A DNA stretch of 64,000 nt, taken from NCBI RefSeq assembly GCF_028463985.1, contig NZ_CP116766.1, positions 1,116,001 to 1,180,000 on the forward strand, written 5' to 3'. Positions 15,919 to 25,580 of this stretch are shown piece after piece (position 1 is the first letter of the stretch; every line of letters starts with the position of its first letter). The notes beneath the pieces are model-generated. The model was given only the letters and a program-made list of their open reading frames with translations, was not told where the DNA came from and made no database searches. The position numbers were made by a program, and so were the translations under genes. Origin of the DNA: Neisseria lisongii (lineage in GTDB: Bacteria > Pseudomonadota > Gammaproteobacteria > Burkholderiales > Neisseriaceae).

Positions 15919-17325
15919 TTACAGGTTACGCAGATAGTTCAGCAGCAGCGGCACGGGGCGGCCGGTTGCGCCTTTTTCGCCGCCGGATTTCCATGCCGTA
16001 CCGGCGATGTCGAGGTGCGCCCACGGATAATCTTCGGTGAAATGCGACAGGAATACGCCGGCGGTAATCGTGCCTGCGCCGGGCGTGCCGATATTCGGCA
16101 AGTCGGCGAAGTTGGATTTGAGCTGTTCTTTGTAGGTGTCGAACAGCGGAAGCTGCCATGCTTTGTCGTCCACGGTTTTGGACGCTGCCAGCAGGCGGTT
16201 AATCAATTCCTGATTGTTGCCCATTACGCCGCTGACATCGTGTCCTAAGGCAACAATGCAGGCACCGGTCAGGGTCGCCACGTCAATCACGGCTTGGGGT
16301 TTGAACTGCTCGGCATAGGTGAGTGCGTCGCACAAAATCAGGCGGCCTTCGGCATCGGTATTGAGGACTTCGATGGTCAGCCCTTTCATGCTGGTTACGA
16401 CATCGCCCGGTTTGCTGGCGCTGCCGGAAGGCATGTTTTCGCAGGTGGCGACAACGGCAATCAGGTTTAGCGGCAATTTGAGTTTCACCGCTGCGCAGAA
16501 TGTGCCGATCACGGTGGCGGCACCGCACATATCGAATTTCATTTCGTCCATATTCAGACCGGGTTTGAGCGAAATGCCGCCGGTGTCAAACGTGATGCCT
16601 TTACCGACCAACACCACCGGCGCTTCGTTTTTATCGGCCGCACCGAAGTAGGAAAGTTCGATTAAATACGGCTCTTGCACGCTGCCTTTGGCAACCGACC
16701 AAAACGAACCCATATTTTTCTGAATATAGTCTTTATCAAGGATTTTTACGCCTGCACCCAATTTTTCGGCTTCGGCTTTGGCCGTTTGCGCCAAAAATGC
16801 CGGCGTGCATTCGTTGGGCGCGGCATTGCCCAAATCCCGGCACAGGCTTTGGCCGAACACTTGCGCTTCAGCAACGCTCAGGGCGGCGGCAACTTCGGCG
16901 GCGTGGCTGCTGAAAAACGCTGCCTGCGTCAGTTTTGCCGGTTTGCGGTCTTTTTTGTAACGCTCGAAACAATAAGCGGCATTGCCGAAAGCTGCGGCGA
17001 AGGCTTCGGCAACGGCGGCGGCTTCGTCGGCATTGAATGCCGACAAATCCACTGCTGCTTCGCTTTGGTTTTTCGCCCATTTGGCGGCTTCGGCGGCGGC
17101 ACGGTTGAGCGTTTCCCGTTCGGTGTTTTTCAGACGGCATACGGCAACCGGCTGCAACCGGCCGCCGATGAGGATTTTGGTTTCGGCAAAATTCTGCCCG
17201 TCTTCCAGCGAAGCAGCGATTAATTGCGCCGTTTCGTTTTCCGGCTGCTCGCTTTCCCGATAAATAAATAAGGCGGCCTGAACCTGCTCAAGCTGCAATT
17301 TTTCGGCTTTTGTGCTAAATTCCAC
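15919..17325 (-). CDS. pepA: Leucyl aminopeptidase (M17 family)
   Basis: PepA is a two-metal, hexameric aminopeptidase of the cytosol. The M17 signature NTDAEGRLILCDALTY is exact, and VGKGITFDTGGISLKPG carries the metal-binding lysine and aspartate. The start is most likely GTG at 17323-17325, because AGGAGAG lies just upstream and the following residues (VEFSTKAEKL) match family starts; this gives 468 residues. Upstream, lptF is divergent, and holC follows downstream. A DUS lies inside the coding sequence near 17130. Confidence 0.95.
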   Translation of the reverse strand: MEFSTKAEKLQLEQVQAALFIYRESEQPENETAQLIAASLEDGQNFAETKILIGGRLQPVAVCRLKNTERETLNRAAAEAAKWAKNQSEAAVDLSAFNADEAAAVAEAFAAAFGNAAYCFERYKKDRKPAKLTQAAFFSSHAAEVAAALSVAEAQVFGQSLCRDLGNAAPNECTPAFLAQTAKAEAEKLGAGVKILDKDYIQKNMGSFWSVAKGSVQEPYLIELSYFGAADKNEAPVVLVGKGITFDTGGISLKPGLNMDEMKFDMCGAATVIGTFCAAVKLKLPLNLIAVVATCENMPSGSASKPGDVVTSMKGLTIEVLNTDAEGRLILCDALTYAEQFKPQAVIDVATLTGACIVALGHDVSGVMGNNQELINRLLAASKTVDDKAWQLPLFDTYKEQLKSNFADLPNIGTPGAGTITAGVFLSHFTEDYPWAHLDIAGTAWKSGGEKGATGRPVPLLLNYLRNL

Positions 17326-17498
17326 GTTTACTCTCCTGATGAAATCGGTTGCTTCGGCATTTTCAGACGGCATGGCCGTCTGAAAACTGAAATATTTTGC
17401 TGAAATACTGGTCGGGATTGTACTCCATGACGGGATATGTCAAAACCCCCATCATGCCGCCGCAGCCCCGATATCCGCCCCACAAACATACCAACAAT

Positions 17499-18614
17499 AT
17501 GATATACAAACGAAATTTTATTAAAGAACTGTCTTTTACCGCCGTCGGCATTTTTGTGGTGCTGCTGGCGGTGTTGGTGTCCACGCAGGCGGTGAACCTG
17601 CTCGGCCGTGCCGCCGACGGACGGGTGGCGGTTGATGCCGTGCTGGCGCTGGTCGGTTTCTGGGTGGTCGGCATGACCCCGCTGCTGCTGGTGCTGACGG
17701 CGTTTATCAGTACGTTAACCGTTTTGACCCGCTATTGGCGGGACAGCGAAATGTCGGTCTGGCTTGCCTGCGGCTTGGCGTTGAAACAATGGATACGCCC
17801 CGTGATGCAGTTTGCCGTTCCCTTTGCCCTGCTCACCGCCGTGATGCAGTTGTGGATTATGCCGTGGGCGGAATTGCGCAGCCGGGAATACGCCGAAATT
17901 CTGAAGCAGAAACAGGAATTGTCGCTGGTGGAAGCGGGCGAATTCCAGCCTTTGGGCAAACGTAACGGGCGGGTTTATTTTGTGGAAACGTTTGACACCG
18001 ATTCGGGCGTAATGCGCAATCTGTTTTTGCGGGAACAAGACGAAAACGGCAACGACAATATCGTGTTTGCCCGTTCCGGCAATTTTTCCTTGAACGACAA
18101 CCGCCGCACTCTGGAACTGCGCAACGGCTACCGTTACAGCGGCACACCCGGCCAAGCCGACTATAATCAGGTTTCATTCGAACACCTCAGCCTGATGATC
18201 AACACCACGCCCAAGCTCATCGACCCCATCGCCCACCGCCGTACAATTCCGACTGCGCAGTTAATCGGTAGCAGCGACCCGCAGCACAGGGCCGAACTGA
18301 TGTGGCGGATTTCGCTACCAATAAGCGTACTGCTGCTGAGTATGCTTGCCGTGCCGCTGTCGTATTTCAATCCCCGCACCGGCCACACCTACAATATTCT
18401 AATCGCCATCGGGCTGTTTCTGGTTTATCAAAACGGGCTGACCTTTCTGCGCAATGCGGTTGAAGACGGCAAGATTCCGTTTTGGCTCGGTCTGTTGCCG
18501 ATGCACCTGTTGATGTTTGCCGCAGCACTGGTTCTGCTGCGCATACGCAGTATGCCCGCCCAGCCGTTTACGCAGGCAATGAAAGCGGCGCTGTTTCCGA
18601 AAGGTCGTCTGTGA
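17499..18614 (+). CDS. lptF: LPS export ABC permease LptF
   Basis: LptF and LptG form the inner-membrane permease of the LptBFG complex that extracts lipooligosaccharide toward the outer membrane. The 371-residue protein has paired N- and C-terminal membrane segments around a periplasmic jellyroll domain (about 140-260). ATG 17499 (MIYKRNFIKELS) gives the standard N-terminus; the open frame upstream is not conserved-looking. The stop TGA overlaps the lptG ATG by one base (TGATG at 18612-18616). Confidence 0.93.
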   Translation: MIYKRNFIKELSFTAVGIFVVLLAVLVSTQAVNLLGRAADGRVAVDAVLALVGFWVVGMTPLLLVLTAFISTLTVLTRYWRDSEMSVWLACGLALKQWIRPVMQFAVPFALLTAVMQLWIMPWAELRSREYAEILKQKQELSLVEAGEFQPLGKRNGRVYFVETFDTDSGVMRNLFLREQDENGNDNIVFARSGNFSLNDNRRTLELRNGYRYSGTPGQADYNQVSFEHLSLMINTTPKLIDPIAHRRTIPTAQLIGSSDPQHRAELMWRISLPISVLLLSMLAVPLSYFNPRTGHTYNILIAIGLFLVYQNGLTFLRNAVEDGKIPFWLGLLPMHLLMFAAALVLLRIRSMPAQPFTQAMKAALFPKGRL

Positions 18615-19684
18615 TGAAACTGATTAACCGGTACATTATCCGCCAAATGGCCGTAATGGCGGTGTATGCCCTGCTCGCTTTTCTGGCTTTATACAGTTTT
18701 TTTGAAGTCATCAACGAAATGGGCGATGTCGGCAAAGGCGGCTATACCGGCGGCAAAATGCTGCAATATCTGGCGCTCAACATACCGGCGCACGCCTACG
18801 AATTAATGCCGCTGGCGGTATTGATCGGCGGCCTGATTGCCCTCAGCCAGCTTGCCGCAGGAAGCGAACTGACCGTTATCAAAGCCAGCGGCATGAGTAC
18901 CCGAAAACTTTTGGGCATTTTGTCGCAATTCGGCCTGATTTTTGCACTGGCCACCGTCGCCGTGGGCGAATGGGCCGCACCGAAAGCCAGCCGCTATGCC
19001 GAAAATATGAAAAGCAGCGCCATCAGCGGCAAAATCAGTACCGGCTCGTCGGGCTTGTGGCTGAAAGAGCAAAACCACATCATCAATGTGCGGGAAATGT
19101 TGCCCGACCACACGCTGACAGACATTAAAATCTGGAGCCACAACGAACATTACCAACTGACCGAAGCCCTTGCCGCCGAAACCGCCGCCCTCAATGCAGA
19201 CGGAAGCTGGCAACTGAACAAAGTCAGCCGCAGCGCCATCGGTGCCGAACAGATTACAGCCGCCCGTGAAGATTCCGTGCGCTGGCCGGTTTCATTTGAT
19301 GCCGCCCTGCTCGATGTTTTGCTGGTCAAGCCCGACCAAATGTCGGTGTCGGCGCTGTGGACGTATATCCGCCATTTGGAAAGCAACAAACAGCAGACGC
19401 AGGCCTACCAAATTGCGTTCTGGCGCAAAATCATGTATCCCGTTGCCGCATGGGTGATGGCGCTGGTGGCTTTTGCCTTCACGCCGCAAAACACCCGCCA
19501 CGGCAATATGGGGCTGAAACTCTTCGGCGGCATCTGTCTCGGGCTGGCATTTCACTTTGCTGGACGGTTGTTCGGCTTTACCAGCCAGCTCTACGGCATT
19601 CCCCCGTTTTTGGCGGGCATTTTGCCGACCCTGATTTTCGCCCTGTGGGCGGTTTACCTGATCCGCAAACAGGAAAAACGCTGA
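18614..19684 (+). CDS. lptG: LPS export ABC permease LptG
   Basis: The second permease subunit of the lipooligosaccharide exporter, 356 residues. The start MKLINRYIIRQM and the coupling-helix region SELTVIKASGMSTRKLL are typical of LptG. A periplasmic domain lies between two sets of membrane spans, and the last spans (PPFLAGILPTLIFALWAVYL) are clear. Translation is coupled to lptF through a one-base overlap. DUS-type hairpin sequences and one DUS-linked repeat unit (19704-19735) follow the stop. Confidence 0.94.
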   Translation: MKLINRYIIRQMAVMAVYALLAFLALYSFFEVINEMGDVGKGGYTGGKMLQYLALNIPAHAYELMPLAVLIGGLIALSQLAAGSELTVIKASGMSTRKLLGILSQFGLIFALATVAVGEWAAPKASRYAENMKSSAISGKISTGSSGLWLKEQNHIINVREMLPDHTLTDIKIWSHNEHYQLTEALAAETAALNADGSWQLNKVSRSAIGAEQITAAREDSVRWPVSFDAALLDVLLVKPDQMSVSALWTYIRHLESNKQQTQAYQIAFWRKIMYPVAAWVMALVAFAFTPQNTRHGNMGLKLFGGICLGLAFHFAGRLFGFTSQLYGIPPFLAGILPTLIFALWAVYLIRKQEKR

Positions 19685-19790
19685 CAGCAAACCCAAGCCG
19701 TCTGAAAACGCGCAAAGCGAGTTTCTGCGAAGCTAAAATCGGCTTACCCGTTTTCAGACGGCATACCGACTTTTTTCCGAACACCTGTTA

Positions 19791-20435
19791 ATGAAAAATA
19801 CCACCATGAAAAACATCGTTATTCTGATTTCAGGACGGGGAAGCAATATGCAGGCCATCGTCAATGCCGCCATTCCCAACGTCCGCATTGCCGCCGTTTT
19901 GAGCAACAGCGAAACCGCCGCCGGTCTGGCATGGGCGGCTGAAAAAGGCATTGCCACCGACAGCATCAACCACAAAAACTACGATTCCCGCCTCGCCTTC
20001 GACACCGCCATGATGGAAAAAATCGACGCTTATCAGCCCGATTTAGTCGTTTTAGCGGGCTTTATGCGGATTCTGACCCCCGAATTCTGCCGGCATTACC
20101 AAGACCGCCTGATCAATATCCACCCTTCCCTGCTGCCCTCGTTTACCGGACTGCACACCCACGAACGTGCCTTGGCCGCCGGTTGCCGGATTGCCGGCTG
20201 CACCATTCACTTCGTTACCCCCGAATTGGACTGCGGCCCGATTATCGCTCAAGGCGTGGTGCCGATTTTGGACGGCGACACTGCCGACACCGTCGCCGCA
20301 CGGGTTTTAAAAGTGGAACACACCCTGTTTCCCAAAGCCGTCGCCGACTTCGCCGCAGGCCGTCTGAAAATCGAAGGCAACCGTGTTATCAACCCAAACC
20401 ATGAAATCAGTGCCGACAGCCGCTTTTGCGCCTGA
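19791..20435 (+). CDS. purN: Phosphoribosylglycinamide formyltransferase
   Basis: PurN transfers a formyl group from 10-formyl-THF to GAR in purine synthesis. The family loop INIHPSLLPSFTGLHTHERA with the catalytic His, and the N-terminal phosphate loop LISGRGSNMQAI, are present. Two starts are possible: 19791 (214 residues) and 19806 (MKNIVILISG, 208 residues). The latter matches family length better, and neither has a strong ribosome-binding site. It is monocistronic between lptG and a DUF3108 gene. Confidence 0.95.
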   Translation: MKNTTMKNIVILISGRGSNMQAIVNAAIPNVRIAAVLSNSETAAGLAWAAEKGIATDSINHKNYDSRLAFDTAMMEKIDAYQPDLVVLAGFMRILTPEFCRHYQDRLINIHPSLLPSFTGLHTHERALAAGCRIAGCTIHFVTPELDCGPIIAQGVVPILDGDTADTVAARVLKVEHTLFPKAVADFAAGRLKIEGNRVINPNHEISADSRFCA

Positions 20436-20529
20436 TGTTTCGGCGTGATCAAGAAAATAAATAGACAAAATCCGGTTTTATTGTTAAAACCGTGATTTCC
20501 ATCAGTTTGCAACCTGATAAAGAGTATTT

Positions 20530-21192
20530 ATGAAACCGATTCTACTGCCGCTTTTGCTGGCGGCTCTCCCGCTCGCTTCCTATGCCGCCGAGTTGCCCCA
20601 ATCCGCAGAATTGCGTTATTCAGGGAGCTACGGCATTCCCGCTACCATGACTTTCACCCGCAGCGGCAACAATTACCGGATTGTGTCCGACATCAAAGTG
20701 CCGCTGTATAAAATCCGCTTTGAATCAGGCGGCGTGATTGCCGGAAACACCTTGAAACCGGCGTATTACAAAGATATTCGGGGCGGCAAAGTTTATGCCC
20801 AAGCCCGTTTTTCCGGCAACAGCATTACTTACGGCAAAACCGGCGACAGCCACACCGAAACCTTGTCCGGCAACAGCATGGATTTATTCACGCTGGCTTG
20901 GCAACTTGCCGCCAACGATGCCAAGCTCCCCGCCAACCTGAGCATTACCAACGGCAAAAAAATCTACCGTGCCGGCAACATCAGCCAAATCGGTAATGCG
21001 GCCTACCGCTTCAACGGCGGCACAACGAACGTGAACCGATACCGCATCCGCCAAGGCGACAATACCGTCAATTACGCATTTGCACCGGCATTTCACAATA
21101 TTCCGACGCAGATTACCTACAGCGACGACGGTAAAAGCTACGATTTAAAATTGGTTTCTGCAAAAATCAACGGCCAAACTGTTCAACCGTAA
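20530..21192 (+). CDS. DUF3108 domain periplasmic protein
   Basis: A 220-residue protein with a cleavable signal peptide ending ASYA (about residue 19). The body is beta-rich with the DUF3108 look: ELRYSGSYGIPATMTFTRSG, then VPLYKIRFESGGVI, then SMDLFTLAWQLA. The function of the family is unknown; the fold is probably periplasmic. A DUS-pair terminator follows. Family assignment is from memory of the pattern. Confidence 0.8.
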   Translation: MKPILLPLLLAALPLASYAAELPQSAELRYSGSYGIPATMTFTRSGNNYRIVSDIKVPLYKIRFESGGVIAGNTLKPAYYKDIRGGKVYAQARFSGNSITYGKTGDSHTETLSGNSMDLFTLAWQLAANDAKLPANLSITNGKKIYRAGNISQIGNAAYRFNGGTTNVNRYRIRQGDNTVNYAFAPAFHNIPTQITYSDDGKSYDLKLVSAKINGQTVQP

Positions 21193-21210
21193 TTTTTTAA
21201 GATTAACCAT

Positions 21211-21270
21211 AAACCATGCCGTCTGAAAACAGGGTTTGACGATTAAACCCATTTTCAGACGGCATGGTTT
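21211..21270. terminator. Bidirectional DUS-pair terminator
   Basis: AAACCATGCCGTCTGAAAA and its exact inverse, 22 bases apart, between the convergent DUF3108 gene and hexR. Confidence 0.75.
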
Positions 21271-21287
21271 TGCGTTTTTCAGACGGC

Positions 21288-22145
21288 CTAGGCGGTCGGT
21301 TTGTCTTGCTGGTAAACGTGTTTGTTGTGGATGCTGCGTTTGCTTTTTTGCAGTTGCAGGCTGGCTTCGCTGCCCAAGCGCAGCGCCAGACCGATGGCGA
21401 GAATGTCGATGACCGCCAGTTGCAGCAGACGGGAAACCATCGGGGTGTAGAGTTCGGCGTTTTCCTGCGTGGCAACGCTCAATACGCAGTCGGCAAGCTG
21501 CGCCAGCGGGGAATTGTTGCGGGTTACGGCAATCACCGAAGCGCCGTTTTCTTTGGCGATGCTCACAGCATCAAGCAGTTCGATGGACGAGCCAGTGTTG
21601 GAAATGGCAACCAAAACGTCTTTTTCGGTCAATACCGAAGCTGCCATCAGTTGGGTGTGGGTATCGACATAGGCAACGGTGGAAATGCCGAAGCGGAAGA
21701 ATTTATGCTGTGCGTCCTGCGCCACGATGCCGGAATTGCCGACACCGTAAAACTCGACACGGCGGGCGTGCATCAGCATGGCGATGGCGTTTTCCAGTTC
21801 GGCTTCTTTCAGGTAGCGCCGCTCGCCCAGCAGGGAAGCGGCGGCGTTGCCTAATACTTTTTCGACCACGTTGTCCATATCGTCGTCGGCATTGAGTTCT
21901 TCATGCACATAAGGCATACCTTCGTGGCCGATGCTGGCGGACAGGGCAAGTTTGAAATCGGGTAAGCCTTTATAGCCGAGGCTGCGGCAAAAACGGATGA
22001 CGGTCGGCTGGCTGACGGCGGCACGTTCGGCGATTTCCGCCACGGCGGCATGGACAAACCATTTGGGCGAAGCCAGTGTGCATTCGGCGACTTTGCGTTC
22101 TGCGCCGGAAAGCTCGGGCAATGATTCGCTGATTTTGCTTAACAT
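21288..22145 (-). CDS. hexR: HexR-type transcriptional regulator (RpiR family)
   Basis: HexR represses central carbon genes and is released by KDPG, the Entner-Doudoroff intermediate. The 285-residue protein has an N-terminal helix-turn-helix (SQPTVIRFCRSLGYKGLPDF) and a C-terminal SIS sugar-phosphate domain (EFYGVGNSGIVAQDA, then VAISNTGSSIELLD). AGGAG precedes the ATG. It is the last gene of zwf-pgl-glk-hexR. A likely operator lies at 25908-25922. In meningococci, as I recall, pgi follows hexR; here it does not. Confidence 0.93.
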   Translation of the reverse strand: MLSKISESLPELSGAERKVAECTLASPKWFVHAAVAEIAERAAVSQPTVIRFCRSLGYKGLPDFKLALSASIGHEGMPYVHEELNADDDMDNVVEKVLGNAAASLLGERRYLKEAELENAIAMLMHARRVEFYGVGNSGIVAQDAQHKFFRFGISTVAYVDTHTQLMAASVLTEKDVLVAISNTGSSIELLDAVSIAKENGASVIAVTRNNSPLAQLADCVLSVATQENAELYTPMVSRLLQLAVIDILAIGLALRLGSEASLQLQKSKRSIHNKHVYQQDKPTA

Positions 22146-22240
22146 TAATGTATCTCCTGCTTTTTTATCGTCAATGACAACCCAAACCGAACGCTGCCGG
22201 TTTGGGCTTCATTTATCTGTATTTTTTATCACAATACGTT

Positions 22241-23239
22241 TCAGGCTTTTTTTGCCTGATTCTGCAAATGGTTGTCCAAAGCGGCGGCGGCACCGACAAT
22301 GCCGGGGAATTTGCTCAACACGACGTACACCGGCACAGCGGCCAGATAGGCTTCAAAGCGGCCTTTGTTTTCAAAACGGCTGCGAAACGGTGAGGTTTTG
22401 AAATAATCCAACACGCGCGGAATAATGCCGCCGCACAGATACACGCCGCCGCGTGCGCCCAGCGTCAGGGCGAGGTTGGAAGCCACCGTTCCCAGCATGG
22501 CGCAGAAAATATCCAACGCCTGACGGCAAAACGGCGACGTGCCGCTCAGGGCTTTGTCGGTAATTTCAGACGGCATCAGATAGGCGGGAACGACTTCTGC
22601 CCTTGCTGCCAAGGCTTCGTAAATCAGGCTCAGACCGGCGCCGCTCAAAAAGCGTTCTGCCGACACATGGCCGTATTTGTTTTTGGCGTATTGCCAAATC
22701 CACACTTCCATATCGTCAAACGGCGGAAAACTGGTATGCCCACCCTCGCCCGCCAGAGCGACCCAGCCTGCCGGGCTGGACACCAAACCGCTCACGCCCA
22801 AGCCTGTACCCGGACCGATCACGCCTTTGGGCGCACCTGCCACCGGTTTTTGCCCGCCAATCTGCACCAAATCTTCAGGGGCGGTTTGGGTTACCGCCAA
22901 GGCCTGTGCGGTAAAGTCGTTCAGCAAAATCAAGGTTTCCAGCCGCAGTGCCTGACGGGTGGTTTCAATCGAAAACGCCCAGTGGTGGTTGGTCATCTGC
23001 ACCCAGTCGCCCAAAATCGGGTTGGCAATCGCAAAAGCGGCATGGCGCACTTTCGGGTTGCCGGTGCGTTTGAGGTATTCTTTGGCGGCATCGACTACGG
23101 TGTCAAAATCCTGACACGGCAAGACTTCTGCCGATTCAATCTGCTGCGGCGCAGTTTCCAGCGCAAAACGGGCATTGGTGCCGCCGATGTCCGCCACCAG
23201 ACGCGGCCATGATTGCAAATCAGTTTGTGTAGAAGACAT
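22241..23239 (-). CDS. glk: Glucokinase
   Basis: Glk phosphorylates glucose with ATP and feeds zwf. The 332-residue protein has the phosphate loop LVADIGGTNARFALET, the catalytic region LLNDFTAQALAV, and GPGTGLGVSGL. Two ATGs (23248 and 23239) lie behind AGGAG; I prefer the second from spacing. The start overlaps the end of pgl by about 20 bases, so translation is coupled. A DUS lies inside the gene at about 22562-22574. Confidence 0.94.
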   Translation of the reverse strand: MSSTQTDLQSWPRLVADIGGTNARFALETAPQQIESAEVLPCQDFDTVVDAAKEYLKRTGNPKVRHAAFAIANPILGDWVQMTNHHWAFSIETTRQALRLETLILLNDFTAQALAVTQTAPEDLVQIGGQKPVAGAPKGVIGPGTGLGVSGLVSSPAGWVALAGEGGHTSFPPFDDMEVWIWQYAKNKYGHVSAERFLSGAGLSLIYEALAARAEVVPAYLMPSEITDKALSGTSPFCRQALDIFCAMLGTVASNLALTLGARGGVYLCGGIIPRVLDYFKTSPFRSRFENKGRFEAYLAAVPVYVVLSKFPGIVGAAAALDNHLQNQAKKA

Positions 23240-23912
23240 GGCATTCAACTCCTGTATGATTTAAAACCAAACCAATCGGATAGGCGGCATCGCCTGCGGC
23301 GGCACGGTCGAAAACGGCTTTTTTGTCCGCTCCCTGAATGGCGAGGAATACGGATTGGGTTTGGGCAATGGCGTTCAGCGTCATGCTGATGCGCTCGTGC
23401 GGTGCAGTAACCGGCGTGGTGTGAATCAACGTTTCGCTGCAGTCGGCGGCGATGCCTGCCGCAAGCTGCGGCGCTTGCGGAAACAGCGAAGCCGTATGCC
23501 CGTCTGCACCCATGCCCAGCACCAGCACATCGGGCTGACGGTAATAGCTGCGGGCAAACGCCAGCGCCGATTCGGAGGCAAGCTGCGTTTCATCGGCGGC
23601 ATCGTCCACCATCGGCAACCATGTTGCGGCGGCGGCTTTGTTTTGCAGCAGATGGCGGCGCACCAAGCCGCTGTTGCTGTCGGCATGACAAGTCGGCACA
23701 ATCCGCTCGTCCACCAAAGCAACGGTGATCTTGTCCCACGCTAAATCGATTTGCGACAAGGCCTCGAAAAAGGCAATCGGCGAGCGTCCGCCCGACACCG
23801 CCAACACGGCGCTGCCCTGCTGCGCCACGGCTGTTTGCAGCGCTGCGGCAACTGCCTGCGCCAAGGCTTCTGCCGCCTGCGCCGGATTATCCTGTTCGCA
23901 CCAGATAAACAT
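23220..23912 (-). CDS. pgl: 6-phosphogluconolactonase
   Basis: Pgl hydrolyses 6-phosphogluconolactone, the product of Zwf. The 230-residue protein is of the SOL/DevB family: AVSGGRSPIAFFEAL, then VALVDERIVP, then VLGMGADGHTASLFP. AAGGA lies upstream of ATG 23912. It overlaps glk downstream; zwf lies about 220 bp upstream with a DUS between. Confidence 0.95.
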   Translation of the reverse strand: MFIWCEQDNPAQAAEALAQAVAAALQTAVAQQGSAVLAVSGGRSPIAFFEALSQIDLAWDKITVALVDERIVPTCHADSNSGLVRRHLLQNKAAAATWLPMVDDAADETQLASESALAFARSYYRQPDVLVLGMGADGHTASLFPQAPQLAAGIAADCSETLIHTTPVTAPHERISMTLNAIAQTQSVFLAIQGADKKAVFDRAAAGDAAYPIGLVLNHTGVECHVFYTN

Positions 23913-24134
23913 TTGTATTCCTTTCTGTTTTCAGACGGCATATTCCGCTAAAACATCCGATTGCCATACTAAAACGGGCGTAAGCCAAGCCATTTGATTG
24001 CTTGCCCGCATTGCGTCGTCTGATTACCACCCGATTGCTGCCCGTATAGAAACAGATAGTTCGGCGATAACTGTTGAGGCCGTCTGAAAAGCTGTTTTTG
24101 TTGTGAATGAAAACTGAATTGGGTTATTGTTGGG

Positions 24135-25580
24135 TTATTGTTCTTCGTGCCACTTGTCGCCATTGGCCGCCAGCAGACTGCGCGCGGCTTCCGGCCCCCA
24201 CGAATGGGCGGCGTAGCCGTGCGGCGCTTGGGTGTTTTGCGCCCAGTTGTCCAAAATCGGCATCACATATTCCCAAGCCGCTTCCAGTTCGTCACGGCGG
24301 TTGAACAAGGCCAGTTTGCCGTCAATCACGTCCAACAGCAGCCGCTCGTAGGCTTCGGCACGCCGTCCGGCAACGGCTTTGCCCAAATCCACCCCCAGCG
24401 GCACACGTTCCACCCGATTGCCCGCCCCCGGCGTTTTCACCTGCATATACAGGCTCACGGTTTCATTCGGCTGTAATTCGATTACCAAGCGGTTGGGTGC
24501 AACAACGCTGTTTTCAAACAACTTCTGATTCAAATCTTTGAAATTCAACACGATTTCCGCCACTTTGCCCGCCATGCGTTTGCCGGTACGCAGATAAAAC
24601 GGCACACCCCGCCAACGTTCGTTGTCGATTTCGGCTTTGATGGCGACATAGGTTTCGGTGAAACTGTCGGCCGGAACATTGTTTTCCTGCAGATAGCCGT
24701 TTACGCCCCCGGCGGCGGTATATTGCCCGCGCACCACATTTTCATTGACCGATTCCACCGTCAGCGGTTTCAGCGCTTTGATAACTTTGACTTTTTCATC
24801 GCGCACATCATCGGCATCCAAACTTTTCGGTGCTTCCATCGCCGTCATGCACAGCATCTGCATCAAATGGTTCTGCACCATATCCCGCAACGCACCGGTG
24901 ATGTCGTAAAACTCGCCCCGCTCTTCCACGCCGAGCTGCTCGGCAATCGTCAGTTGCACGCTTTTGACATATTTGTTGTTCCACAGCGGCTCGAACACAA
25001 TATTGCCGAACCGCAGCGCCAGCAGATTTTGCAGGCTTTCTTTGCCCAGATAATGGTCGATACGGTAAATCTGTTCTTCTTTAAAGAAACGGGCCACATC
25101 ATCGTTGATTTGCTGCGAAGTGGCCAAATCCGTACCCAGCGGTTTTTCCAACACCACCCGCACATGGTCGGCATTCAGCCCCACCGCTGCCAGATTTTCG
25201 CAGGCTTGGGCAAAGAATTTCGGTGCGGTCGAAAGATAAATCACCACATTGTCGGTATTTTTGCGGCCGTGAACCGCCTCGCCCAAACTGCGGAAATCTT
25301 CTGCACGGGTTACATCAACCGTCAGATATTCGACACGCTGCAAAAACGCCGCCCAATCCTGTTCGGAAAAATGCTGTTTGATGTGGATTTTGGCATGGCT
25401 TTCCATTTTTTCCCGAAATGCCGCCGTATCCATCTCGCTGCGGCTCACGCCGAGAATCCGGCCCTGCGGGTGCAGCAGACCGGCGACGTGCGCCTGATAC
25501 AGACAGGGCAACAGCTTGCGCATCGCCAAATCGCCGGTCGCACCGAACAGCACCAAATCAAAATCTGTTTGTGTATTCAT
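24135..25580 (-). CDS. zwf: Glucose-6-phosphate 1-dehydrogenase
   Basis: Zwf oxidises glucose-6-phosphate and opens the Entner-Doudoroff and pentose routes. The protein is 481 residues from ATG 25580. It shows the nucleotide fold VLFGATGDLAMRKLLP and the substrate motif RIDHYLGKE with the catalytic lysine. An alternative ATG lies five codons upstream (25595). The gene is divergent from edd; the 424-bp gap holds the HexR-like operator. Confidence 0.96.
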   Translation of the reverse strand: MNTQTDFDLVLFGATGDLAMRKLLPCLYQAHVAGLLHPQGRILGVSRSEMDTAAFREKMESHAKIHIKQHFSEQDWAAFLQRVEYLTVDVTRAEDFRSLGEAVHGRKNTDNVVIYLSTAPKFFAQACENLAAVGLNADHVRVVLEKPLGTDLATSQQINDDVARFFKEEQIYRIDHYLGKESLQNLLALRFGNIVFEPLWNNKYVKSVQLTIAEQLGVEERGEFYDITGALRDMVQNHLMQMLCMTAMEAPKSLDADDVRDEKVKVIKALKPLTVESVNENVVRGQYTAAGGVNGYLQENNVPADSFTETYVAIKAEIDNERWRGVPFYLRTGKRMAGKVAEIVLNFKDLNQKLFENSVVAPNRLVIELQPNETVSLYMQVKTPGAGNRVERVPLGVDLGKAVAGRRAEAYERLLLDVIDGKLALFNRRDELEAAWEYVMPILDNWAQNTQAPHGYAAHSWGPEAARSLLAANGDKWHEEQ